A stretch of DNA of 64,000 nt. Origin: Isoetes taiwanensis. Taxonomy: Eukaryota; Streptophyta; Lycopodiopsida; Isoetales; Isoetaceae. A program made the translations under genes and the position numbers. Positions 47,801 to 59,800 of the stretch are shown here, piece by piece; position 1 is the stretch's first letter; every line of letters begins with the position of its first letter. The notes below the pieces were generated by a model. It did not search any database. It had not been told where the DNA came from and saw only the letters and a list, made by a program, of their open reading frames with translations. The stretch is taken from the NCBI GenBank assembly GCA_021234155.1, contig JAJEKV010000028.1, positions 1,855,199 to 1,919,198 on the forward strand, written 5' to 3'.

Positions 47801-50800
47801 GTGAATAGACTAACTAACGTGGCTTGGGTGTTTATATACACAGCTAGACACGTACAATACCATGCTGAGTTATCTCTACGTAAATACATATATATTTTAT
47901 ACTAACATCCCCCCTGATGACCAGTGTAGTTGTTTATGACGCAAACAGAAATAACATGAACAAAAAAATGATCTCATCCCCCTGTTTGAGAACAACAGCT
48001 GAGAGATGAAGGCTTTGCTTCATTGGTTTAGGAACAAAACACAGATGCATTTTATAGTGGCATGTGAAATAGCTCCACTGTTGTCACAAAATAAATGTGC
48101 TGGCTTGATCAGCATTCCACATCTTCGTATAAGTGTATGAGCTAGAGAAGCTTTTGAACTGTCATCTATAGTATTAATACTATTGGATGCTTGTTTTTTT
48201 TGATTTCCAACTAACTGCATTGTTTCCGTAGGACACATATCCGGTGAGACATTTGCCCCTTTGCAGATCTGATGAAGCCATATCAGAATACGACTGCAAT
48301 AGTAGCTTAGGATCATGCATATGAGAATAATGAAGACCCTTCTTAATAGTGCCTTTAAGATACTGCAGTACCTTTAGCAGCTTTCTAGTGTGGCATTTTG
48401 GGATCGGTCACGAACCTTGAGAGAACTCCTACTATGTAAACAATATCAGGTCGAGTATTTTCAACATACAGCAAAGTTCCAATCAATTGTCTTTAAAAAG
48501 TCGGGTCTACTGCCTCTTCATGTAATGCAAGTCAAATGCTGACCTGGATCACAAGGAATAAGAGAGACCTTGCAATCTGTCATATGAAACTTATCCAAAC
48601 TTTCAGAAACATATTTCTGTTGTAAAATATTCCTTGAGAAATTTGCCAAGCTTCCAAGCCAAGACTTCAATGCATCAATCCTAAATCAGTGACTTCAAAA
48701 CTAGCTTTTAAGTCTTCCTTTGTGCTATCAATAAGAGTTGGTGTATTCTTTATCATTATAGGATCGTCCACATATAGCAGTCCACATGTAGCAGAAGAGT
48801 AGAAACTGCTTCTTTATGAAACTGAAAATACAAGTTTGGGTCTGCTCGAGACGTTCCATATCCCAAACTGACAAGAGTGGGAACTAATCTTGTGATTCCA
48901 ACATCTGGGTGCCTGTTTGAGGCCGTTTTTCCTTTCTTAAGATGACAAAACATATTTAGCATGAGTTGTATCTGCAAAACCAGGAGGCTGTTGCATAAAA
49001 AGATCTTCTAACTCGCCATTGAGAAAAGCACGCTTGAAGTCAAGTCGATAAACAGTCCATTTCCTGTTGGCAGACAGTGCCAAGACAATGCCAAGACAGC
49101 TCGTAAAATATTCAGCCTTACCACAGGTGCAAACACATCACCATAATCGTATCCTTCGTCTTGAGTATAATCCTTAGCTACTAGTCTAGCTTTATACCAA
49201 AAAACAGTTCCATTCACATGATATTTGATTTTGAAAATCCATTTAGCACCAATAATATTCTTGGTTTTAGGTGCTGGAACTAATTCCCACGTGCCCTGTT
49301 TAGTCAGCATGTGTCATGGATAGCTTTATTCCAATGAGGACCCTTTGCTGCCTGGTAATGGTTAATAGGTTTGTTTTCAGCCAGTACCTTAACCATTAAT
49401 GCGTAATTGCAATGAGTATTGGTCAACGAATAATCTATTGTAGTCAGGCAATTTTTTGATAAGGGTTTGATGTGAGAGCTAATGATGAAGGAATGGAGCA
49501 GATTGGGGCAATTTCTTGATAAGGGTTTGATGCAGAGCTAATAATGAATGGAGCAAATCTGCTGGGATACATCAAACTAACTGGAATGTACCTATGTACA
49601 TTCTAAGATGTTTATGGCAGAATTAGATACCTTAACCATAGAAGATGAGGACTGATAAGTCTTGCTAAGATAATCAATACCGTTTAGATTGTGAAGCTCT
49701 CGAGAATAGACTGCATCTTCAACAAAATGAACGCTTCGTGAAGAGAATACGTGTATACGAACTGGACCATAACACCTCCAGGCAGATAGGCTATAAAAAT
49801 AATTTTCAATGCACGGTCAGATAGCTTATCATTCTTTTGCAATAGCTCCCTCGAATAAGTGGCGTATGCCAAACGTCCAAAAACTTTGAGATGTGAAATA
49901 TCAGGTCTGACACCATAAAGCTTCTCAAATGGAGTAATATTGTGAAGTGTTTTGATAGGTGCTCTATTAGACACATATGCTGCTGTCATCACTGCCTGAG
50001 CCCAAAAATTCAAGGGTAGCTCTTTGTGTTTTAGCATGGTCCGTGTCAAATCCATCAAGGTACGTTTTTGTGCTCAGCCACCCCATTTTGAGATGAGCAT
50101 ATGGAACTATCAATTGCCTATGTACCCCTTTCATGCCAAGGTAATCTTCAAACTCAGCAGATAGGTATCCTTAGCATTATCTGTCCTTAAGGCTTTGATA
50201 GTGGAACCAAGGAGCTGAACATTTTATATGTTTCAAAAGTTTGAGATCGAACCTTAAGTGGATATATCCAAGTATATCGACTAAAGTCATCAACAAATAC
50301 AAGAAATGCCTGTTTTCTTCCAAGAGAAGTGGTAGGTAAGTAGCAAATATCAGAATGTACAAGTTGAAGAGGAAATTCAGCATGAAATTCAGCTTCAGAT
50401 GGATAAGATCATTGGACTTGCTTGCCCAACCTACAAGCATGCCAGTTTAGCTCATGAAATCTGAGGAAGATAAGCCTTCGGCCTTTTGTGACTTAGATGC
50501 TTGTGCTAAAAGAGTAATGGCCACGTCCATACCTGGCATGCCATATGAAACTGCAGCAGTCATTGAGGATACTGTGCTGGGATTCAAAGGCACAGAAGTA
50601 TTATAATATGAAGTTCATCATCATCAAGACATCCTTGTGCTACAAGGCCAAGCTGCTGTAGATCAACATAAAGAAATTGATTTTTTTTCAATATATGCAC
50701 AAAACCCCCAGTAAACAACACCGAGAACCCCATCTTTTTGTCAAACTACGTTGAGAAGATTTACTAAAAGTCTGGGCATCAAAATAATGTCCTCAAGTTT

Positions 50801-53800
50801 CGAAGTAAGACACCGCGCTAAAATAGTAGTGGCCATGTCTGCCATAACGCCTTGGGAGTTTGTGAAACTGAAGCAGTCATTGAGGATGCTGTGCTGGGAT
50901 TCAAAGACACAGAAGTATTCTTTTGAATAATATAAAGTCCTTCATCCTCAAGACATCCTTGTGCTACAGGACCAAGCTGCTGTAGATCAAGATTTTTTCT
51001 CAATATATGCACAAAACCCCAGTAAACAACACGGAGAACCCCATCTTTTTGTCAAGCTTGCTGACATTGAGAAGATTTACTTACAGTCTAGGCACCAAAA
51101 TAACATCCTCAAGTTTCGAAGTAAGACAATTTGTTACTGGAATTTGAACTGTACCTTTAGCTTTGGAATTCGTAACGTTCCCATCTCCCATTTTTAACAA
51201 AACTTGGTCGCAAGGTTAAGCTGATCAAACAACTCTTCTTGTCCTGCCAGTGCTTGCTTACTCCAGAATCAATTAACCACATGCCTGATGCATGAATGTG
51301 TTCGGCAGCAAAGTTAAGATATTGCTTCTCAATATCTTTAGATGTAATATGGGAAACATTTGCAGTAATTTCTGATACTTGAGTTATGTTAGACCCTTGT
51401 GGCTGCTCATGGAACTTAAGATTTGGGTAGCAAATGCCTTTTTGAGTTTATTGCAATCTCGCTTTGCATGGCCCTGTTTACCAAAATAACAAGAAGCAAA
51501 GGGTTCCTTGGACTGTGATTTTAACTCAGAACTTCTACTATAGGCAGGACTTCGATTTTGAGACAAAACAGGCTGTTGTGTGTTAGAGTAATGAGCTGAA
51601 ACCTGCAGATTCTTCTTCTTGATGTCACGTTCTTCTTCAAATAATTGCTGCTGTAACTTGCTAAAGGGAATCCTGATTTCAGACTGATACTTATAATGTT
51701 TCTTGCTAGATTCATAATCATTTGACAAGCTATTTAAAGCATAAAGATTCAGCTTAACATCTTCCATATCCCCTCCAGTTCCAAAATACTTATCCTTCAT
51801 TGTTTTTAACTGTTGCCAATAATCTCTCATATTGGTATAGTCTTCTAGTTTCAGATTTGCATCTTTCCTTGGAAGGCTAACGGCTGACCATCTTTGTGAG
51901 ATACACAATTTGAATGTAATACCTTCATATCTTTTGTAAAACTTGTGATATCTGTTAGCATGTTAGTTAATGGTGCAAATGTATCATGTACATAATGTAG
52001 ATAGTATAAAAGTAGAGTCCATGTAGGACTTGACGTGTGGCCTTTAAGATGGATAAACTTTCCAATTTTGACCCTGCAGAAATGTATTTGGTATTTTGGA
52101 CGTCCTTGAATAATGTATCTTTTTGTCGGTGCTGTCATGTGCGTCTCTTCTTCTCTCCTCCACTAAGCTAACAAGTGATATCAGAGCGCATATGATCCCT
52201 GGGCCTCTGCTGGACATTAGCAAGCAAATTCGTCACAACAAATTGGTGGAATTGTGACGTTTCCAAAAAGTCTATTACCAGCCTTGTTGGGCTTTTACAA
52301 GGCCAAATTTGTTCCTCCTTGTTTGGCCTGTCCTTTTTGGCTCCTAACTTTGGCCGTCGGTATCAATTAGAAAATTCGTCCAATTTGTTGGACGTCCTCT
52401 TCAAACTTATCCACTAAGTACACGTCTGTGGCAAATCCAGAATTTGGTGACAGAACAGGCTGTGGATCATGGAAAGAAAGAAAGAAAGAAAGATTTATTA
52501 ACGTCTACATAAGACCCGAAGGGTCTATGAGACCATAACACATACAGAATTCAAGACCTCCAGGAGGAAAACCCTCCTGTGCAAACAAAAATATTAAGTT
52601 AACAAAAACTTATAGTGAAAATCTAAGAATCTGCTCAGATAGGGTTTGATGGAGATAGCCCATTCGTTCCTGTGGCATTCATAATACCCCTTCTTGGTTT
52701 GCTTTGATGCTTGATGCTTGGCCTCTTCTGGAAAGACCTTTTATGTTTCATGGCTGCTGATCGTTTTATCTTCTTAGACAGTGCCATAGTCACCCCTTTA
52801 GGGTCAGGATACTTCCTCTTCTGTGATGACTCCATTATCATCTTATCATCGTTTGACTCGGATGAAAAGAAATCAGTTATTTCTGTTTGCTTCAGGCCCG
52901 TTGGATTCTTTTGTTTCAGAATATTTCTCCTTTCTAGAGATAGTTCATATACAAAGTGAGACACGCATTTCTGATCGTAATATTCTACCAGCTGTCGTAG
53001 AGATGTGGGGTCTCTAAAAAGACAATGATATCTGCCTCTAATAATGTAGTAGGTTGGGCAGGTAAAAATAAAATGTTCTTCAGACTCAACCATATTTAGA
53101 TCGCACATTGGGCATTTCCGATCTTCACGATTAATATTTTTCGCCCTACCAACCTCAATCTCCAACTGGTGAGATGACACTCTAAACTGCCCCATAGAGT
53201 TCTCACATTATTCGGCAGATCAATATCCAAATATCGAGGCCTTACGATGAAACCATCTGCTGATATATTTAGGAAGTTATCCTTATAGAATTTCTTTTTA
53301 GCATGCAGATCTTTGACGGAATTTACCCATGTATTTGAAACATAAAGACACTCCAAGTCATGGCGTATAAGCTGATTAACTTCTTGCTGAGTAAAATTCA
53401 GATTATCATCCATTATGCTGTATTGAAAAGGTGGGATATTTCCCATAGAGAAACCCATCTCCTCAAACAATTTAGATGTCCTTGAGAACCAACAGTGCTT
53501 ACCCTGGTCTGCCAATATTTTAGACGACACATATGACAACCAGGGAAGTCTTTTTTGACCTTAATGTGACTGTCCAAAACGGTGTAACTTATGTAAATAA
53601 GTCACTGTTTGAAAGGCAATTTCAGTTTCGCATTAAATTCAGCAAGCATTATATCATGGGTTACAGAATGTTTGCTTCTAATCATTCTAGAAAGAAGAGA
53701 AATTTGGAGCCTCTCTAGTTGACCCCAGTCATCGGCTCGTAGGTCAACTCCCCATATTTGTGCACCATATTCGCTGGAGAAAATACTTTCTCAAGACAGG

Positions 53801-56800
53801 TACATTCTTAGTGGCAAGAATTATAATTCTTGGAAGAATTTGATCGAACTAGTGCTTGAGGTAAAAGGTCTATGGGAATATGTGAGTGGTGAATACCCAA
53901 GGCCATTGGAGATCCGCCAACAGAGAAGGAGTTATTGCATGCTCTTCCTACCAAGATGCAATTTTACAAAGATCACTTCCTTGAGTTCAATGAAGATGGT
54001 TTCATCGATCGACCAGGATATTTGAATATTCACCTTGCACATAAAGGGAGACATGCTATTGGTCAGCTCAGGGTCTCATCTCATCAGCTTGAGATTGAAG
54101 CTGGTCGTGCTAGTAGACCCAAGGTGGAGCGCTCGAAGAGGATCTGCAGACTGTGTCACTTGTATATAATTGAGTCTGAGGAACATTTCATCTTCACATG
54201 TCCAGTCTATTATGAAATACGGGGCAGATTTCATTGCCTATTTCGGGAACCTACCTCCCTCTCCAAACTGATCGCCTATGAGGACCAGGAATGTATATCT
54301 TTTCCTTCACCAAATGACTGTGCATAGAAGAAATCTATTGAAGGAGCAAGCTGGGGGAAGAGTGGGACATGAAAATGATCCTACACAAAGGCTGATCACT
54401 CTCTTTCTCATTGGAGGTGATTATGATAATAAACGGAAGTCAGGTTCTCTTCCCGGACCATCTCTTCCAATCTCAAAAGGAGTAACCATGAAAGTGTCTA
54501 GAAGAAGAAAGCGAACAGTAAAGGAAAAACATAAGCAGTCCTTCAAAAGAGAAAAGTCTGGCATCACTTTATACTTTGAGCCCGTGGCCAAGAAGACAAA
54601 AGTTTCTTAATTTCATTTTTAAGCAATATCTCTAGGTGGCTGCAAATGCGCCCCTAGCTGGACATGATTGATGTATATTTGGTCTCATAAACCCAAGTGG
54701 TCTCTCGTAGTTGTTAATATAATCTTTCTTTCTTTCTTTCTTTACACGGGCGCAAAGGAATATGATGTGTTTCTTGATTCCTATAAAACCAGGCCAGATG
54801 CATATGGGCCCACCTTTGTAGAGGTTTCCTCTGGTTTATTTCAAAAGGAATTGGACTCTAAGGTCCAAGAACAGGAAGAAGCCTTGTTTGCAAGAAATCA
54901 GCAACAATTTAGAGGTCGTGGTAGAAGAGGAAGCCAAAACTTTGGATCCCGTAGAAATTACAGAGATTATAATTATAACAATGAAGCTTCTTCTTCATCA
55001 AATTATCAGCAACAACGAGGTAGAGGTCGAGGAGGTTATGCTAACACTCCATGGAATGGTGGTGATTAAACCGTAAGGAATATGTCCTCTACCTCTAGCA
55101 ATTCTGGAAACCAATGCTCCAGCCAAAGAAACCAAGGAAATCAAGGAAATGATTGGTATTACGAGCGTGGAAGAGCGCGTGGTGGAAGAAGAGGCCGAGG
55201 TTGAGGAAGACGAGGACGAGGTAATTATTCCGACCAAGGTAATTTTGCCCAAACAGGAATTAAACATGATGGCAGCAATGGAGTCTGACATTTATTGTGA
55301 TAATGAAGAGTATATGGATTCATATTATCTTGTGCCTGATTTCGATGATTTAGAATGTGAAACCAATGTGGCTGATCAGACAAATAGTGCAGAAATGAAT
55401 AATAGACAACCTGCCCGTGGACAAAACATTCTTTTGGGAAATGAAGCCACGCTGAAAGTTGAGGGAGTAGGAGATGTAAAACTCTCAATGCCAAATGGGG
55501 AATTCAGAAAGGTACCAGAGGTACTCTATGTCCCACACTTGAAGAAAAATTTGTTATCCGTTGCCTGCTTCACTGATAGAGGTCTTCGTGTAATATTTGA
55601 CGAGGATGAAGCATTAATTGTTACTAAGGGACAGCACCCCAAATTAATTGGCCGAGCAAAAAGAGAAGGCAGACTTTATAAGTTTTGTGGTGTTCCAATA
55701 TTGGAAGAGAGTAACATAATTGCTGCTGAAAATCAGAATATAATGAGTAAGGAAGAGAAGGAGCATATCGTATGGCACAAGAGAGACTTGGCCACCTCTC
55801 ATTCGACTGCATGGAGAAAATGAAAACAAAGAATATGGTGAGAGATTTACCTGCCTTGAAGTCTTTTGATTACTGTTGTGAAGCTTGTAAACTTGGAAAG
55901 ATGACGCGACTCCCTTTTCCAAAGGGGAAGTCTATGCGTGCTACTAGAGTGTTACAGTTAATACACTTAAATGTTTGCAGACCCATGAAGGTACCAGCAA
56001 TAGGAGGAGCAAGATATTTTGTGACATTCATAGATGACTTCACAAGGAAGACATGGATTTATTTTATAAAAGCAGAATCAGCAGTCTTGGACAAGTTTAA
56101 AGAATTTCAAGAAATGGTGGAGAATATGGCATAAAATTTTGAATTTGCGCAGTGATAATGGAGGGGAATACACACCTAATGCATTCAATGAATATCTTCA
56201 TAAGACAGGTATAAAAAGGTGGCTAACAGCTCCTCATATGCCGCAGCAATATGGTGTTGTAGAACGCATGAACAGATCCATATGTAACTTGACACGGAGT
56301 ATGCTGAAAGGTAAGCGTTTACCTTGAAGTTTTTGGGCAGCAGCAGTACAAACTGCGGTATACTTGATTAATAGAGCGCCAACAAATGCATTAAACGGCA
56401 TCACTCTGGAGGAAGCATTTACAGGTATTAAACCAACAGTAAAGCATTTGAAAGTTTTTGGATGTAAGGCCTATGCATGCAATCTGAATTATAAATCTAA
56501 GTTTGATGATAGAGCCATACCTTGCGTATTTGTTGGCTATAGTAAAAAGAGTAAAGCTTATAAATTATATGGGATCCGATAAATAAGAAATTGATCATAT
56601 CCGGAGATGTCACTTTTGATGAGAAGAATGACGGATCCGCTGTTCTATCAGCCATGGATCAAGGGGAGGATCCTTTTCCAACTTTCGAGGATGTTCTTGT
56701 CAGTCTTCCGGATCAGCTGCAAACACCACAGGTGGACCAAATTAGAAAAACCAAAGTTGTTACATTCAAAGATGAAATGGGTGAAGAGTTTTGGTATTAT

Positions 56801-59800
56801 AACAAATCTGCTGATCAGCCAAGTACAAGTAGTGGTATGGATGCTCAAAATCAGGAAGCAAAGTCTAATTTAAAGTTTTCAGCTCCTTCGTGGTATTCTC
56901 CACCTTTCATGCAGAGCAAGATGAGACGGGAAGAACAAGAGCATTGTAACTTTGCTCTTATGATGGAAATTTTGAATACTTCGCTTTCTTCTTTATATGA
57001 AGAGGCTGCTAAATGCCAAGAATGGCGAAATGCAATGAATGAAGAGTACAAAGCTCTTATGAAAAACCATACGTGGGTGTTCGTTCCTAGACCACAAAAT
57101 CAGCACGTAATAGGCTCAAAATGGGTCTACAGAATAAAATATAAGGCTGATGGCAGCATAGATAAGTACAAAGCAAGGCTTGTCGCAAAAAGGTTACTCA
57201 CAAAGGGAAGGAATTGACTACGAAGAAACATTTGCTCCCCTCGCGAAGATGGCAACGGTAAGAACAATCATTGCCTTAGCTGTTACATCAAATGGATGTA
57301 AAGAATGCGTTCTTACATGGCAACCTCGAGGAGGAGGTCTACATGGAACAGCCATTAGGTTTCGAGGTGCCAGGCAAAGAAACATTTGTTTGTAAATTGG
57401 GAAAATCTTTATATGGGTTGAAACAAGCACCTCGTGCTTGGTACAACAGAATCCATGATGTTCTTGTGCATAAAGGATTTAGGAGAAGTGATGCAGATCA
57501 CTCTTTATATGTGAAGTTGAATGGTAGTGAAATTTTGATAATCGTCATTTATGTTGGCGACCTCATAATCACAGGTAATTTTGCTGCACAAATTTCAGAA
57601 GTGAAAGCAATGCTTGGAAGCGAATTTGAATTAGGACTCTTGCATTATTTCCTTGGAATAGAGGTATGGCAGCATGATGCAGGGATTTTTCTTTCGTAAA
57701 GCAAGTATGCACATGAGATTTTAAAGAAATTTCATATGGAAGGATGTAAGCCATTGGGCACGCCAATTGAAGTCGGCTTGAAATTGTCAAAGTTTGACAA
57801 GGCAGAATACTTTGACAAGAACACATATAGTCAGCTCGTTGGATCTCTGATATACTTGACAATCACGAGGCCTGACATTTCTTACGCTGTAGGAGTGTCG
57901 AGTAGGTCTATGTCTAAGCCTACTTTAACTCATTGGATAACTGCCAAACAGATTCTAAGGTACCTTAAAGGTACACTGAATTATGGGCTGAATTATGACA
58001 AATTCAACAACTTTTTGCTGCAGGGATATTGTGATGCTGATCATGCAGGATGCGTAGATGATAGGAGATCTGTAGGAGCTTATGTATTCAGTTTTGGATC
58101 AGCTGCGGTAAGTTGGTTGAGCAAGAAACAGGATATGGTGTCTATAAGCTCAACGGAGGCTGAATATAAGGCTTGTTCTGCAGCAGCTTTGTAGTCATGT
58201 GGTTAGGTAAGCTGCTAGCAAACTTGGGATTTGGTCAACAAGAATCAGTAAAAATCTACTGTGATAACATGAACAGTATCTATTTGACCAAAAATCCAGT
58301 ATTTCACCGCAAAATGAAACACATTGCTACTCATCATCATTTTATAAGGGAAGCAGTTGAAAATAATATTGCTGATCTAGTTCATTGCAGAACAGATCAA
58401 CATGTAGCTGATATTTTGACAAATGGACTTTCCAGAACAAAGTTCGAGGATCTCAGGCAACGTCTTGGGTTGGTCTCATCATCGAACTTTCTGAAATAAC
58501 CTGCAGCATCATGATGGCATTTTTAAGGGGAGGATTTGTCAACATGTTAGTTAATGGTGCAAATGTATCATGTACATAATGTAGATAGTATAAAAGTAGA
58601 GTCCATGTAGGAGTGTGGCCTTTAGGATGGATAAACTTTCCAATTTTGACCCTGCAGAAATGTATTTGGTATTTTGGACGTCCTTGAATAATGTATCTTT
58701 TTGTCGGTGCTGTCATCTGCGTCTCTTCTTCTCTCCTCCACTAAACTAACAATATCTCTAATGTCCCTAAGAAAATCTGAGCAGATGTTGCAAAGCCAGA
58801 ATATCATTTTTACTTCTCTTCATCAGTAGAAGGCTTACAATCAGCTGCCACAACCTCTCCCACATCCTTGATATTCATATTTGTCTGAAAAGCATCTCTC
58901 CAAGTGAAGTATTTATCTGCATCAAGAATAGGATGCTGAAAGTATTTATAAGGATCTGTATTAGCAGCCATCAGCTCACAAAATCAGATACTTATGGATC
59001 AAGGTTGGCAAATTTGTATAGATGAAAGAACAAACAATGTTGTAGCAAAAGTAATTCACGAAATTCTCTTAGAAACAAAGGATAGATAGAAATATCACTA
59101 CAAGAAACACATATCTAAGCAAATGCAAGCTGAAAGGATGAGCTGGAAAGCTTTGTAGCAGCACTTGGAGGTGACGGTCTGCTTTAGCTGAGGAATGCAT
59201 ATCTATCCTTCTGTATGTGACTTATATCTTCCTGTGAAGGCCTTCAACATCATCCATTGGCACTTGAGAAATTGTGCGTGCAAAGAGAGTGTAAAGTAAA
59301 CTTGGACAAAACAAAGTGATGGTTTTCAACACGTCACAAGGTTGCATGCATCGTAGCCCGAGAACCAGTGGATGTGGTCTCTCATAATACGTACTTGGGC
59401 TTGCAATTTAAGCATCCCATCTTTAGCATGATATATGTAGCATATGCAAGGCTCACAAAAGGATATGCCTTGCTTGCAATGCCAGAAAGAAAATGTTTTC
59501 AAGTGGACTTTTTAGATGTTCCCGAAAAACTTCATCTTTTGAATACCTTGATTAGACCAGCTGCTTTATATGGAGCCTTGATGTGGGGATGGACATGGAA
59601 GCCAGAGATGCTTCAAATTTATTTTCCATCCGAAATGATTATGAGCAAGAATCTGTGCTCTATTCCTTCAGCAAATGGCTGATCATAGAAGAATTCTGTT
59701 GAAGGAGCATGCTTGGGGAGGACTGGACAGGAAAATGACCTCATTGAAGGTGATAATAGTAATAAATGGATGTCAGGCCCTCTACCTGGGCCATCTAATC

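Larger units (their letters stand above)
51953..58751 (+). mobile_element. copia-2: Ty1/copia element with both LTRs, nested in copia-1
   Basis: Two LTRs in the same orientation flank a copia coding region, and the 5-bp target duplication atatc occurs at 51,948-51,952 and 58,752-58,756. A primer-binding site follows the 5' LTR and a polypurine tract precedes the 3' LTR. The copia-1 gag reading runs into the left edge and resumes after the right edge, proving insertion into copia-1. Internally the element carries LINE insertions at 52,472-53,804 and about 53,945-54,743; without them it would be about 4.7 kb, a normal copia length. Confidence 0.95.

Noticed and set aside
52472-52500. Simple (gaaa)n microsatellite as an independent feature
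   Set aside because: It is the 3' tail of LINE fragment A; the same tail with the same adjoining sequence occurs at 62,688.
55149-55823. Separate acidic host gene (224 codons)
   Set aside because: The acidic start is a frameshifted Arg/Gly-rich gag segment, and the rest is clearly copia protease and pre-integrase sequence.
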